Below, piece after piece: positions 7,255 to 16,232 of a stretch of DNA of 64,000 nt (within the stretch, counting starts at the first letter, position 1; the number at the start of each line of letters is the position of its first letter). Below the pieces are notes generated by a model. It searched no databases and was not told the origin of the DNA. It saw only the letters and a list, made by a program, of their open reading frames with translations. Where the stretch lies: positions 17,855-81,854 of the forward strand of contig DAWAJD010000004.1 of NCBI GenBank assembly GCA_052289195.1. Direction: 5' to 3'. A program made the translations under genes and the position numbers. Source of the stretch: UBA4644 sp900555855 (lineage in GTDB: Bacteria; Bacillota; Clostridia; Oscillospirales; Butyricicoccaceae).

Positions 7255-8655
7255 ATGCTTTTTTCCAGTCTTCCGTTTCTTTACTATTTTTTGCCCGCAG
7301 TGCTGCTGCTGTACTTTGCGGCGCCGCGCAGACTGAAGAATACTGTCCTGCTGGCGGGCAGTCTGGTTTTTTATGCTTGGGGTGAGCCGCGGTTCGTGCT
7401 GGTGATGCTGGCGGAGATCCTGTTGGGCTACCTGTTCGGCCGGTGTATCGAAAAGCACCGGGGGACGGCCCGGGGCAGGCTGCTGCTGATCCTCGCCCTG
7501 ACACTGGATCTGGGAGCGCTGGGCTATTTCAAATACGCGGATTTTTTCCTCCGGAGCGTGAATGCCGTCACGGGCCTTTCGCTGCCTCTGCTGCAGATAA
7601 CGCTGCCCATCGGCATCAGCTTTTATACCTTTCAAATCATCAGCTACCTGGTGGATGTCTGGCGGGGAACGGTGCCGGCACAGAAGAATCTGGTGGATCT
7701 GGCGGCCTATGTTGCCATGTTTCCACAGCTCATCGCCGGGCCCATCGTGCGCTATTCTGAGATCGCGCAGCAGCTGCGGGGGCGGCGGCATACGCTGGAG
7801 GATGCGGCGCTTGGCGCACGCAGATTTGTGCTGGGCCTTTCAAAAAAGGTGCTCATCGCCAATGTGCTTTATCAGCTGATGACAGCGTTTCAATCCAGCA
7901 CCCAGCGGTCGGTGCTGTTTTGCTGGGTCTATGCCATGTGCTGCGTGCTGCAGATCTATTTTGACTTTTCCGGCTACAGCGATATGGCCATTGGCTTAGG
8001 GCGGATCTGCGGCTTCCGCTTTGCGGAGAACTTCGATCATCCCTGCGTTTCCCGCAGCGTCACGGAGTTCTGGCGGCGGTGGCACATCAGCCTTGGCTCC
8101 TGGTTCCGGGATTATGTGTATATCCCCCTGGGAGGCAGCCGGGTGAGCCGAGGGCGCCAGCTGCGCAACATCCTTGTGGTGTGGCTGCTTACGGGCCTTT
8201 GGCATGGCGCGGCATGGAACTTCGTTTTGTGGGGCTTGCTGTTTGCGCTGCTGCTGATGGCAGAAAAGCGCTTTTTGCTGCCGGTTTTGCAGAAGCGCCG
8301 GTTGCTGAGCCGGCTCTATATGCTTTTGATTCTGCCGCTGAGCTTTGTGCTGTTCAATGCCGGCAGCATAAGCGAGGCATTTTCCCAGATCGCCGCCATG
8401 TTCGGCGGCGGAGGCCTGCCTTTATGGAATGCGGAGACCCTGTATGAGCTGCGGAGCTACGGCGTGGTGCTGCTGATGGCGATCCTCGGAGCCACGCCCA
8501 TCCCGGCCCGGCTCATGGAGCGGTGGCGGAGAAGCTCTTTGGGAAACAGGCTCCAGACGCTGACGGAAGCGCCGGCGCTGGCGGCTCTGCTGCTGGTGAA
8601 CACCGCCTATCTGGTAGACGGCTCCTTCAACCCTTTCCTGTATTTCCGCTTTTAA
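7255..8655 (+). CDS. MBOAT-family membrane O-acyltransferase
   Basis: 466 residues and about 11 hydrophobic segments. MBOAT hallmarks are FPQLIAGPIVRYSEI (about 160), CVLQIYFDFSGYSDMAIGLG, FWRRWHISLGSWFRDYVYIP, and the catalytic His in LWHGAAWNFVLWG (about 319). Such proteins (AlgI/DltB-like) move an acyl, usually acetyl, group across the membrane to a cell-surface polymer. The partner DHHW protein follows 15 bp later. The start has little ribosome site of its own, so translation is probably coupled to the upstream lipoprotein gene. Confidence 0.92.
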   Translation: MLFSSLPFLYYFLPAVLLLYFAAPRRLKNTVLLAGSLVFYAWGEPRFVLVMLAEILLGYLFGRCIEKHRGTARGRLLLILALTLDLGALGYFKYADFFLRSVNAVTGLSLPLLQITLPIGISFYTFQIISYLVDVWRGTVPAQKNLVDLAAYVAMFPQLIAGPIVRYSEIAQQLRGRRHTLEDAALGARRFVLGLSKKVLIANVLYQLMTAFQSSTQRSVLFCWVYAMCCVLQIYFDFSGYSDMAIGLGRICGFRFAENFDHPCVSRSVTEFWRRWHISLGSWFRDYVYIPLGGSRVSRGRQLRNILVVWLLTGLWHGAAWNFVLWGLLFALLLMAEKRFLLPVLQKRRLLSRLYMLLILPLSFVLFNAGSISEAFSQIAAMFGGGGLPLWNAETLYELRSYGVVLLMAILGATPIPARLMERWRRSSLGNRLQTLTEAPALAALLLVNTAYLVDGSFNPFLYFRF

Positions 8656-8670
8656 GGAGGACGATGAGAC

Positions 8671-9765
8671 ATGAAGCAATGGAAAAATATCTCCGTCCTG
8701 CTGCTTTTGGGCGGGCTTTTGCTGGGGCTTGGGCTTTGGAGCGCTCTGCGCACGCCGGATGAGATCTCCGTCAGCGAGCGCCGTCTGCTGGCTCAGCCGC
8801 CGGAGCTCAGCGCTTCCGCTTTGGTTTCCGGGCAGTATGCCAAACAGACGGAGGCGGCTGCGCCGGATCAGTTTCCCCTGCGGGAGACCTTCCGACGGCT
8901 GAAGGCGCTGATCTCACGGGATCTCTTTGGTCAGAAGGATGTGAACGGGATCTATCTGGCTGGGGGCTATGCCTCCCAGCTGGAATATCCCCAGAACGAC
9001 GCCTCGCTGGACCATGCGGCGGAGCGGATCCGCTGGATCTGCGAGCACGATCTGCAGGGGAGCCGGGTCTTTTTCTCGGTGATCCCGGACAAAAACGCCT
9101 TTCTGGCGGCAGAAAACGGTTATCCTGCGCTGGATTATGACGCTTTCATCGAAAGCCTCTGCGCCCGTCTGCCGGAGCTTTCCTATATCGACCTGCGGCA
9201 GACCCTTTCGCTGGAGGATTATTACCGGACGGATCTGCACTGGCGGCAGGAGGCGCTTTTGGAGACGGCCCGGGCGCTGGCGGAGGGCCTTGGTGTGACG
9301 CTTCCCCAGACCGAGTATACGGAAAACACGCTGAACGCTCCTTATTACGGGCTTTATGCCGGGCAGTCTGCTCTGCCCATGGAACCGGATGCGCTGCGCT
9401 GGCTCACCTCGGAGACGCTGGAGCAGTGCCGGGTCTGGAACGGGGAGACCGATACCTGGGGCCCGGTCTACGACCTGGAAAAGGGCGCGGGCAAGGATCC
9501 CTATGAGCTGTTTCTCTCCGGCTCGGTGTCGCTGCTGCGGCTGGAAAACCCCAACGCCGGGACCGACCGGGAGCTGATCGTCTTTCGGGATTCCTTCGGC
9601 AGCAGCCTGATGCCCCTGCTGGCGGAGGCCTATGCCTCCATCACGCTGGTGGACATCCGCTATCTGCCTGCCGCAAGGCTCGGCACGCTTCTGGATTTCC
9701 ACGGGCAGGATGTGCTGTTTCTTTACAGCGTCCCGGTGCTCAACAACAGCGATACGCTGAAATAA
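8671..9765 (+). CDS. DHHW-family exported protein (AlgX/AlgJ-like SGNH partner)
   Basis: 364 residues with an uncleaved or signal helix at 7-24 (VLLLLGGLLLGLGL). The body has the family landmarks YYRTDLHWRQEA (about 186) and the Ser block FRDSFGSSLMPLL (about 309). TDLHW is a variant of the DHHW signature. Proteins of this family take the acyl group handed over by MBOAT and place it on the polysaccharide. AAGGAGG precedes ATG 8671, and a strong terminator closes the operon. Confidence 0.85.
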   Translation: MKQWKNISVLLLLGGLLLGLGLWSALRTPDEISVSERRLLAQPPELSASALVSGQYAKQTEAAAPDQFPLRETFRRLKALISRDLFGQKDVNGIYLAGGYASQLEYPQNDASLDHAAERIRWICEHDLQGSRVFFSVIPDKNAFLAAENGYPALDYDAFIESLCARLPELSYIDLRQTLSLEDYYRTDLHWRQEALLETARALAEGLGVTLPQTEYTENTLNAPYYGLYAGQSALPMEPDALRWLTSETLEQCRVWNGETDTWGPVYDLEKGAGKDPYELFLSGSVSLLRLENPNAGTDRELIVFRDSFGSSLMPLLAEAYASITLVDIRYLPAARLGTLLDFHGQDVLFLYSVPVLNNSDTLK

Positions 9766-9778
9766 AACAGAAAACAAA

Positions 9779-9818
9779 AAAGCATGGCCGCCGGCGTTCC
9801 GGCGGCCATGCTTTTTTA
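9779..9818. terminator. Bidirectional terminator
   Basis: A 14-bp stem (9781-9794 with 9799-9812) with a CGTT loop, flanked by A-rich and T-rich tracts, separates converging genes. Confidence 0.92.
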
Positions 9819-9823
9819 CAGCG

Positions 9824-10978
9824 TTATGCCTGCTCCAGCAGCTTCCACAGGGTCTGCTCCGCCCCCAGCAGCTGCAGCAGCCGGACGGCCTCCTGCCGGG
9901 CCGCCTGCCGCTTTTCCGGGGAAACGGGGGCCTTTCTGGCCCGCAGCAGCAGGTTTTTGGGGGAATGGGCCAGGTCAATGAACTCCAGCACCTGCACCTC
10001 ATAGCCCTGGCTTTCCAATAGCTTGGCCCGCACCGCATCGGTGGCCAGCGCACACAGCCGCTCCTTCAGGATGCCGTAATCCGTCAGCGGCGGCAGCGCA
10101 TCCCGCTTCACCTGCAGGTTCAGCTCATGCTGACAGCAGGGGACGGACAGGATCGCCTCTGAGCCCCATTGAGCCGCATGGTACAGTGCATAATCTGTGG
10201 CGGTGTCGCAGGCATGCAGCGTGATCACCAGATCGGGGGCCTGATCGGCCAGATAATCCCGGATGTCGCCGCAGCGGAAATGCAGCCCGGTATAGCCATA
10301 TTTTTCTGCCACAGCGCTGCAGTGGGCGATCACATCCTCTTTCAGATCCAGCCCAACAATATCCGCTTTTTTCCGCAGGATCTGGGTGACATAATAGTAG
10401 ACCACAAAGGTCAGATAGGACTTTCCGCAGCCAAAATCCACGATGCGCAGCGTTTCCCGGGGATTTTTGGCCAAAACATCGTTCAGAAGCTCCACAAAGC
10501 GGTTGATCTGCTTGAATTTATCGTATTTGGCCTTGACAACCCGGCCCTCCGGCGTCAGCACGCCAAGATCCACCAGCGGAGGGATGCGCATGCCCTCCTC
10601 CAGCAGATACTGCTTTTTCCGGTCGTGTCCGGCCGGCCGCTCCAAAACGGACTGCACCGCCTGACGCTGGAAAAACAGCTTGCCTTTTTTGGAGATCTTC
10701 AGGCAGAAGGAAGCGCCCTGACAAAGGGCGTCCAGCTGGCCGTAGTGGGCCAGCAGCGCTTCCAGCCGGGCGGGCCCCTCCGAAAGGGGCAGATTTTCGT
10801 GGAAAGCCTGCGTTTTGGTGAACTTTTCCAGCTGAAGCAGCTCCTGCCCCCGCAGCGTCACCGGACGGCCCTGAATTCGAAGATATTCCGCGCCGGCGCG
10901 GGGATTGCTCACCGTCAGGCGGCGCAGGGGCAGGGAGAAGATCTCCTCCAGCCCCTGCCGGATCGTTTCGATGCTCAT
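9824..10978 (-). CDS. SAM-dependent methyltransferase (METTL25/GSTCD-like)
   Basis: 384 residues. The N-terminal 150 residues are a separate domain ending at KQYLLEEGMRIPPLVDLGVL. The Rossmann methyltransferase part begins with RIVDFGCGKSYLTFVVYYY (motif I, about 179-197), then DIVGLDLKEDVI, LVITLHACDTATDYAL and SVPCCQHELN. The HACDTATD and PCCQHE motifs are those of the methyltransferase family related to METTL25 and GSTCD; the substrate is unknown, with RNA a fair guess. Its ATG overlaps the mtaB stop (ATGA), so the two are an operon. Confidence 0.8.
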   Translation of the reverse strand: MSIETIRQGLEEIFSLPLRRLTVSNPRAGAEYLRIQGRPVTLRGQELLQLEKFTKTQAFHENLPLSEGPARLEALLAHYGQLDALCQGASFCLKISKKGKLFFQRQAVQSVLERPAGHDRKKQYLLEEGMRIPPLVDLGVLTPEGRVVKAKYDKFKQINRFVELLNDVLAKNPRETLRIVDFGCGKSYLTFVVYYYVTQILRKKADIVGLDLKEDVIAHCSAVAEKYGYTGLHFRCGDIRDYLADQAPDLVITLHACDTATDYALYHAAQWGSEAILSVPCCQHELNLQVKRDALPPLTDYGILKERLCALATDAVRAKLLESQGYEVQVLEFIDLAHSPKNLLLRARKAPVSPEKRQAARQEAVRLLQLLGAEQTLWKLLEQA

Positions 10979-12258
10979 ACCGTCACCTCTCCCAAAAGCG
11001 TCGTGCCCTCCAGCCCGGTGATGCGCACCGGCAGGACCTGATTGTGCAGCCCCTGTCCCCGGGCCCTTACCAGGCAGTATTCCGGGATATGGCCGCTGAA
11101 GAAGCCATCCTCCTCCTGCTCAAAGAGCACGGGCCGGGTCTGGCCCACGAAGCTCCGCAGATAATCCAGCTCCAGCCTGCGGCAGACCTCCGCCGCCTTG
11201 GCGGCCCGCAGGGCCTTCTGGGCGTTTGGCACCTGGCCGGGCATGGACCAGGCCACAGTCCCCTCCCGCCGGGAGAAGGGGAAGATATGGACCTTGCACA
11301 GCCGGCACTGCTCCACGAAGGCAAGGCTCTCCGTAAGATCCTGCTCCGTCTCGCCGGGGAAGCCCACGATCAGGTCGGTGGTGATGGCGCAGCCGGGCAT
11401 GGCTTGCCGCAGCAGCCGGCAGGATTCCAGATAGCGGGCGGGGTCGTATTTCCGGTTCATGGCCTTCAGCGTTTTGGCGCAGCCGGACTGCAGGGAAAGG
11501 TGGAACTGGGGGCAAAGCTGGGGCAGCGCGGCGCAGCGGGCGGCAAAGTCGGCGGTGACGGTCCGCGGCTCCAGACTGCCCAGCCGCAGCCGGACGCCGG
11601 GGGCAGCGCGGCAGACACCCTCGATCAGGTCCATCAGGGTAGGCGTCCCGGGCAGATCCCGGCCATAGGCGCTGATCTCGATGCCGGTGAGGACGATCTC
11701 CCGGTAGCCCTCGGCGGCCAGCCGGGCGCTTTCCGCAAGGGCCGTGTCCAGCACCATGGAGCGCTCCGGCCCCCGGGCATAGGGGATGCGGCAGTAGGTG
11801 CAGAAGTTCTGACAGCCGTCCTGCACCTTCAGAAGCGCCCGGGTGCGGCCGGAAAGACCGCCGGCCGGCAGCACATCGAAGCCGGGCCGCGGCCCCTGCC
11901 AGAGCGGTGTGACACCATCTGTGGCCAGACCCTCCGCAATGTCCACGATCCGGCTCTTGTCCGCCGTGCCGACCACCGCGTCTGCGCCGCACAGGGCCTT
12001 GGCCTCCTCCGGTTTCAGCTGGGCGTAGCAGCCGCAGAGGATCAGCCGGCAGTTGGGGTTGAGCCTGCGGCAGCGGCGGGCGGCGTTGCGGGATTTTTTG
12101 TCGGAAAGGGCCGTCACCGTGCAGGTATTGACGATATAAATGTCTGCAAAGCCGTCGAAGGGCACCAGCTGATGCCCGCGCTGCTGAAACAGGCGCTCCA
12201 GCGCCTGGGTCTCAAATTGATTGGCCTTGCAGCCCAGCGTGTAAAAAGCGATCTTCAT
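10975..12258 (-). CDS. mtaB: tRNA t6A37 methylthiotransferase
   Basis: Converts t6A to ms2t6A at position 37 of ANN-decoding tRNAs, using two iron-sulfur clusters and SAM. 427 residues from ATG 12258 (GGAG upstream); longer in-frame extensions lack a ribosome site. UPF0004 domain begins MKIAFYTLGCKANQFETQ with Cys 10; the radical SAM triad is in DGCQNFCTYCRIPYARG; a TRAM-like domain ends the protein. MtaB rather than MiaB is inferred from the LGCKANQ start and the e-MtaB-like layout. A second family member, rimO, is at 23080. Confidence 0.93.
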   Translation of the reverse strand: MKIAFYTLGCKANQFETQALERLFQQRGHQLVPFDGFADIYIVNTCTVTALSDKKSRNAARRCRRLNPNCRLILCGCYAQLKPEEAKALCGADAVVGTADKSRIVDIAEGLATDGVTPLWQGPRPGFDVLPAGGLSGRTRALLKVQDGCQNFCTYCRIPYARGPERSMVLDTALAESARLAAEGYREIVLTGIEISAYGRDLPGTPTLMDLIEGVCRAAPGVRLRLGSLEPRTVTADFAARCAALPQLCPQFHLSLQSGCAKTLKAMNRKYDPARYLESCRLLRQAMPGCAITTDLIVGFPGETEQDLTESLAFVEQCRLCKVHIFPFSRREGTVAWSMPGQVPNAQKALRAAKAAEVCRRLELDYLRSFVGQTRPVLFEQEEDGFFSGHIPEYCLVRARGQGLHNQVLPVRITGLEGTTLLGEVTV

Positions 12259-12292
12259 TGCATTTTCTCCATCTGATAGCATCTGACTCTTT

Positions 12293-12321
12293 ATTATAGC
12301 GGATGTTTGCCCGTTTTGCAA
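12293..12321 (-). promoter_or_regulatory. Promoter for mtaB operon
   Basis: On the minus strand TTGCAA (12321-12316), a 17-bp spacer and TATAAT (12298-12293) lie 35 bp before the mtaB start. Confidence 0.8.
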
Positions 12322-12382
12322 TAATTCCCCGGGGCTTTCGCATAAAATGAAATGAATCTGAGAAAAAACGGAGGCGTTGATC

Positions 12383-13543
12383 ATGAAAAAATGGACTGCC
12401 GCGCTGCTTTGCCTTTGCCTGCTGCTGCCGGTGCGCTTCTCCTGCCGGGCGGAAACGGCGGAGCCGGGCCCTGGCGTGGGCGCGCCGTCGGCGCTGCTGA
12501 TGACTCTTTCCGGCCAGACGCTCTGGGAAAAGGACGCCCATGCGCCCCGGGAGCCTGCCAGCGTCACCAAGGTGATGACGCTGCTTCTGGTGTGCGAGGC
12601 CATCGACAGCGGCAGCCTTTCGCTGGAGGATACCGTCACGGCCTCCGCCTATGCTTCGTCCATGGGCGGCAGCCAGATCTGGCTGAAGGAGGGGGAAACC
12701 TTCACGGTGGAGGAAATGCTGAAGTGCGTGGTCATCGCCAGCGCCAACGACTGCGCCGTGGCGCTGGGGGAGCATCTGGCGGGCAGCGAGGAGAGCTTTG
12801 TCCAGCGGATGAACGCCCGTGCGGAGGAGCTGGGCATGGCAGACACCCATTTTGTCAACTGCTGCGGCCTGACGGCGCCGGGCCATGTGACCTCCGCCTA
12901 TGATATCGGCCTGATGAGCGCCTGTCTGCTGCGGGAGCATCCCTGGATCTCCGACTATGCCACCATCTGGCAGGATACCGTTCGGGGCGGCGCCTTCGGC
13001 CTGGACAATACCAATAAGCTGCTGAAGCATTATCCCGGCATGACCGGCCTGAAGACCGGCTATACCTCCTCCGCCGGCTACTGCATCTCCGCCTCCGCCC
13101 TGCGGGAGGAACTGCACCTGATCGCAGTAGTGCTGGGCAGCGCCCGGAAGGAGGACCGGAGCCGGGATGTCTGCACGCTGCTGAACTGGGGCTTTGCCAA
13201 TTACGCCGCCGTGCGCTTCACGGCGGATCAGCCGCTGATGCCCATCCCCGTCAGCCTGGGGACCAGGGAGCAGGCGGGCTGCGCTTTGGCGGAGGCCCAG
13301 CCGCAGGTGCTGCCCCGGAGCTGGCTGGGAGAACTTACAAAGGAGGTGCAGCTGGAGGAGCGGCTGCAGGCGCCTGTGGCGGAAGGGCAGCAGGTTGGCT
13401 GGCTTATTGTGCGGCGGGAGGGAGCGGAGGTCTGCCGTATTCCGGTGAATGCCGCAGAGACGATCCCCCGGCTGACGCTGCTGCAGATTTTCCGCAGATT
13501 GTTTTTCTGTGTCGCCGGGAAAAAATTTATGGGGAATTCATAA
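12383..13543 (+). CDS. D-alanyl-D-alanine carboxypeptidase (DacF/PBP5-type)
   Basis: Trims the terminal D-Ala from peptidoglycan pentapeptides outside the membrane. 386 residues from ATG 12383 (GGAGG 8 bp upstream; TTG 12377 less likely). The N-terminal signal peptide ends near residue 23. S11 family motifs: S60-V-T-K63, SAN in VVIASANDCAVAL (about 118), and KTG in GLKTGYTSSAGYC (about 221). The PBP5 C-terminal beta domain follows from about 260, and a hydrophobic/basic tail (LLQIFRRLFF) may serve as a membrane anchor. Confidence 0.93.
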   Translation: MKKWTAALLCLCLLLPVRFSCRAETAEPGPGVGAPSALLMTLSGQTLWEKDAHAPREPASVTKVMTLLLVCEAIDSGSLSLEDTVTASAYASSMGGSQIWLKEGETFTVEEMLKCVVIASANDCAVALGEHLAGSEESFVQRMNARAEELGMADTHFVNCCGLTAPGHVTSAYDIGLMSACLLREHPWISDYATIWQDTVRGGAFGLDNTNKLLKHYPGMTGLKTGYTSSAGYCISASALREELHLIAVVLGSARKEDRSRDVCTLLNWGFANYAAVRFTADQPLMPIPVSLGTREQAGCALAEAQPQVLPRSWLGELTKEVQLEERLQAPVAEGQQVGWLIVRREGAEVCRIPVNAAETIPRLTLLQIFRRLFFCVAGKKFMGNS

Positions 13544-13550
13544 AAACAGG

Positions 13551-13579
13551 TTGTGGGAAGCGAAAAAGTATGATACCAT
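13551..13579 (+). promoter_or_regulatory. Probable promoter for P-loop gene
   Basis: TTGTGG (13551-13556), a 17-bp spacer and TACCAT (13574-13579), 46 bp before ATG 13626. Confidence 0.55.
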
Positions 13580-13625
13580 AAAGGCAGAAAAAACGCTTCC
13601 CATTACGAACAGGAGGAGATTTAAT

Positions 13626-14039
13626 ATGGTGAAAGTGATCATGGGCCTTCGCGGCTCCGGAAAAACCAAGCAGGTGATCGATCTGGTCAACACTGCCGTC
13701 AACGAAGAGGCGGGCAGCGTTGTTTGTGTGGAACGGGGCCAAAAGCTCCGCTTCAACATCAAATACAGTGCGAAGCTCATCGACCTGGACGAATACCCCA
13801 TGGAGCAGGGCTATGATACCCTCTATGCCTTTATCTGCGGTCTGTATTCCGGCAACTACGATATCACCCATGTGTTTATCGACAGCCTTTTCAAGATCAC
13901 CGGTGAAGATGACGACGCCAAGGCCGGCGCGTTCCTGGATAAGCTGGAGGCTTTTTCCAAGGCTTCCGGGATCAAGTTCACCATTACCATCAGCGCCGAC
14001 GCCTCTACCGCGGCGGACGATGTGAAAAAGTATTTCTAA
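13626..14039 (+). CDS. P-loop NTP-binding protein of unknown function
   Basis: 137 residues. A Walker A motif lies at the very start (MGLRGSGKTKQVIDLV), and a Walker B-like strand ITHVFIDSLFKI follows about residue 79. The rest is short, so this is a minimal P-loop fold with no recognisable partner domain. AGGAGGAG precedes ATG 13626; the in-frame extension back to 13509 overlaps the previous gene and is rejected. It stands alone between a promoter and a terminator. It may be a small nucleotide-dependent regulator, but I do not assign a role. Confidence 0.8.
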   Translation: MVKVIMGLRGSGKTKQVIDLVNTAVNEEAGSVVCVERGQKLRFNIKYSAKLIDLDEYPMEQGYDTLYAFICGLYSGNYDITHVFIDSLFKITGEDDDAKAGAFLDKLEAFSKASGIKFTITISADASTAADDVKKYF

Positions 14040-14053
14040 GCGCAGCGATCTTT

Positions 14054-14081
14054 GCGCCCCGGGTCTCCGGGGCGCTTTTTT
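14054..14081 (+). terminator. Terminator after P-loop gene
   Basis: A 9-bp stem GCGCCCCGG/CCGGGGCGC, a GTCT loop and six T. Confidence 0.92.
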
Positions 14082-14126
14082 ACATCATAATTTTTCAAAA
14101 TAGGGATAGGAAACCGCAGGGAAATG

Positions 14127-14135
14127 TGCTATAAT
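14127..14135 (+). promoter_or_regulatory. Extended -10 promoter, possibly giving a leaderless mRNA
   Basis: TGCTATAAT contains a consensus -10 (14130-14135) with the TG extension. It ends 6 bp before ATG 14142, so transcription should begin at or next to the start codon. No good -35 is seen. Confidence 0.65.
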
Positions 14136-14141
14136 CAAACC

Positions 14142-15494
14142 ATGTATCGATATGCTCTGAAAAAAGCGATCCGGCTCCTGCTGCTGGCGGGGGCCCTGTG
14201 GGTGACCGTCCTCTGCACCGGCTGCGGTCTGCAGCCGGTGGACGGTCTTTTGACCCTGCCCAAGCTGCCTGCGGAATATGCCCTGCTGCAGCAGCAGCTG
14301 GACGAGGTTTTGGCCGGCGGGGCGGTCTATGCCTCTGCGGAGAGCGGGACCTCCCGGCAGGCCGTTCAGCAGGTGGATCTGGACGGCGACGGGCAGGACG
14401 AGACCGTAGCCTTTTTCCTGACGGCGGAGGGCGCCTACCAGGCCCATGTGTTTCGCCAGAAGGAGGGCGTCTATACCAAGGTGGGCGTGGCGGAGGGCTT
14501 TGGCAGCACGCTGAAGGCCATCTATTACCCTGCCTGCGGCAAAAACGGGGCCAGGGGCCTTGCCATGTGCTGGGGCTTTGACGAAAACGGCGCTTATGGC
14601 ATGACCATCTACACCATGGAGCAGGACGGCATGCGCATCATTCTGGATATGCAGTATGCGGATGTGGCCATTGAAGATGTCAACGGCGACGGCGCGGAGG
14701 AGCTGGCCTTCGCCATCAAGGACAATACCACCGGCAATTTTTCCGCCCGGGCCTATGTCTGCCGGGAGGAGGAATATTATCTGCTGTTTGAAGCGCCGCT
14801 GTGCGTGGAGGTCAAAAGCGTCAACAGCATGGTCTTCGGCCAGCTGCAGGACCAGCAGATGGCCCTTTATATCGACAGCGCCGCCACTATGGGCGGCTAT
14901 GTGACCGATCTGATCTGCTACGACGGGCATACCGCCGTCAACCGCACGCTGGATCCCTCCAGCGGCTCCGGCAGCGTCACCTGGCGCAGCAGCCCGGTCT
15001 ACTGCACAGACATTAACGGCGACGGCGTGCTGGATGTGCCCGTGGGGCATTTTTACGAGCGGGAGAGCAGCGAGATCGAGACCCGCTGCCGGCTGGACTG
15101 GGTGGATCCGCTGGCCTCCGGCGAGAGCCGGCAGGTCTGCAGCACCTTCCACAACGCGGCGGAAAAATGGTATCTCATGTGGCCGGAAAAATGGAGCGAT
15201 CAGATCTGCGCGGAGCGCAGCCAAAACGCCTATATGACCCAGACGGTCTTTTACGATTCCGGCAGCCAGCAGGAGCGGGTGCCGGTGCTCACCATCTGGT
15301 ATTTCGGCGGCGACAACCGGGAGGCGGAATCCCGCATTTACCGGGGCGTCAAAACGCTGGACAGCACCGTCAGCGGCATTTACGGCTATACCGTCCCGGA
15401 GCAGGGTGAGCGGCTGAACACCATCCTTTCGGAGGAAACCGTCCGGAGCCTGTTCCACACCATAGAGATCAGCTGGAAGTCGGAGGATTATTAA
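14142..15494 (+). CDS. Lipoprotein with FG-GAP/VCBS-type calcium repeats
   Basis: 450 residues from ATG 14142 (ATG 14124 is in frame but overlaps the -10 box). The lipobox VLCTGCG puts the lipidated Cys near 27. Three EF-loop-like repeats are visible: VDLDGDGQDE, VNGDGAEE and INGDGVLD, each in a beta context like FG-GAP repeats. It is probably surface-attached and calcium-binding. Its stop lies one base before the response regulator start, so it may be the sensor-associated part of the two-component operon that follows. Confidence 0.82.
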   Translation: MYRYALKKAIRLLLLAGALWVTVLCTGCGLQPVDGLLTLPKLPAEYALLQQQLDEVLAGGAVYASAESGTSRQAVQQVDLDGDGQDETVAFFLTAEGAYQAHVFRQKEGVYTKVGVAEGFGSTLKAIYYPACGKNGARGLAMCWGFDENGAYGMTIYTMEQDGMRIILDMQYADVAIEDVNGDGAEELAFAIKDNTTGNFSARAYVCREEEYYLLFEAPLCVEVKSVNSMVFGQLQDQQMALYIDSAATMGGYVTDLICYDGHTAVNRTLDPSSGSGSVTWRSSPVYCTDINGDGVLDVPVGHFYERESSEIETRCRLDWVDPLASGESRQVCSTFHNAAEKWYLMWPEKWSDQICAERSQNAYMTQTVFYDSGSQQERVPVLTIWYFGGDNREAESRIYRGVKTLDSTVSGIYGYTVPEQGERLNTILSEETVRSLFHTIEISWKSEDY

Positions 15495-15495
15495 G

Positions 15496-16182
15496 ATGAA
15501 GAAAAAAGTGCTTGTGCTGGAGGATGAGGACAATATCCGCGCCTTTGTGGTGATCAACCTGAAGCGGGCCGGCTATGAGACCGTGGAGTTCGCGCTGGGC
15601 GAGGAAGCGGCAGAGCATCTCCGGGACCACCGGGATGTGGCCATCGCCATTCTGGATGTGATGCTGCCGGACATCAGCGGCTTTGATGTGTGCCGCCGCA
15701 TCCGGGGCATGGGCAGCAAGATGGGCGTCATCATGCTCACGGCCATGGGGCAGGAGAGCGACCGGGTCACGGGCCTGATGACCGGCGCAGACGATTATGT
15801 GACCAAGCCCTTCTCCGTGGCGGAGCTGGTGGCCCGGGTAGACGCGCTCTACCGCCGGGTCTGCGGCGCGGGCTTCCAGAGCGACAGTCTGGTCAGCGGG
15901 GATTATGAACTGAATCTGCGCTCCCGGGAGCTGAAATGCCTGGGCAAGAAGATCGAGCTGACCCAGGTGGAATATCTGATCATGAAGACCTTTTTGGAAA
16001 ACCCGGACAAGGCCCTCTCCCGGGACAATATTCTGGCGCTGGTCTGGGGTCCGGAATATCAGGGGGATCTGAAGGTGGTGGATGTGAACATCCGCCGTCT
16101 GCGGCTGAAGATCGAGGAAGACGCCGCCGCCCCCCGGCATATCGTCACCGTCTGGGGCTACGGCTATAAGTGGCAGGCCTGA
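15496..16182 (+). CDS. OmpR-family response regulator
   Basis: 228 residues. Receiver domain 1-115: acidic pocket LEDED near residue 9, phospho-acceptor D54 in ILDVMLPD, and K in VTKPF near 103. The C-terminal winged helix (about 130-226) has the OmpR pattern LTQVEYLIMKTFLENPDKALSRDNIL (shortened here to family landmarks) and IVTVWGYGYKW. It should bind DNA after phosphorylation by the histidine kinase encoded directly downstream. Confidence 0.95.
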   Translation: MKKKVLVLEDEDNIRAFVVINLKRAGYETVEFALGEEAAEHLRDHRDVAIAILDVMLPDISGFDVCRRIRGMGSKMGVIMLTAMGQESDRVTGLMTGADDYVTKPFSVAELVARVDALYRRVCGAGFQSDSLVSGDYELNLRSRELKCLGKKIELTQVEYLIMKTFLENPDKALSRDNILALVWGPEYQGDLKVVDVNIRRLRLKIEEDAAAPRHIVTVWGYGYKWQA

Positions 16183-16232
16183 GGGCCGCCGGAGCTTATC
16201 CCGAAGAATATCCCGAAGAAAGGAGCGCGCCC

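Noticed and set aside
12259..12639. N-terminal extension of the mtaB frame
   Set aside because: It lies over the divergent spacer and the dacF-like gene start. The LGCKANQ start with GGAG at 12258 is the family start.
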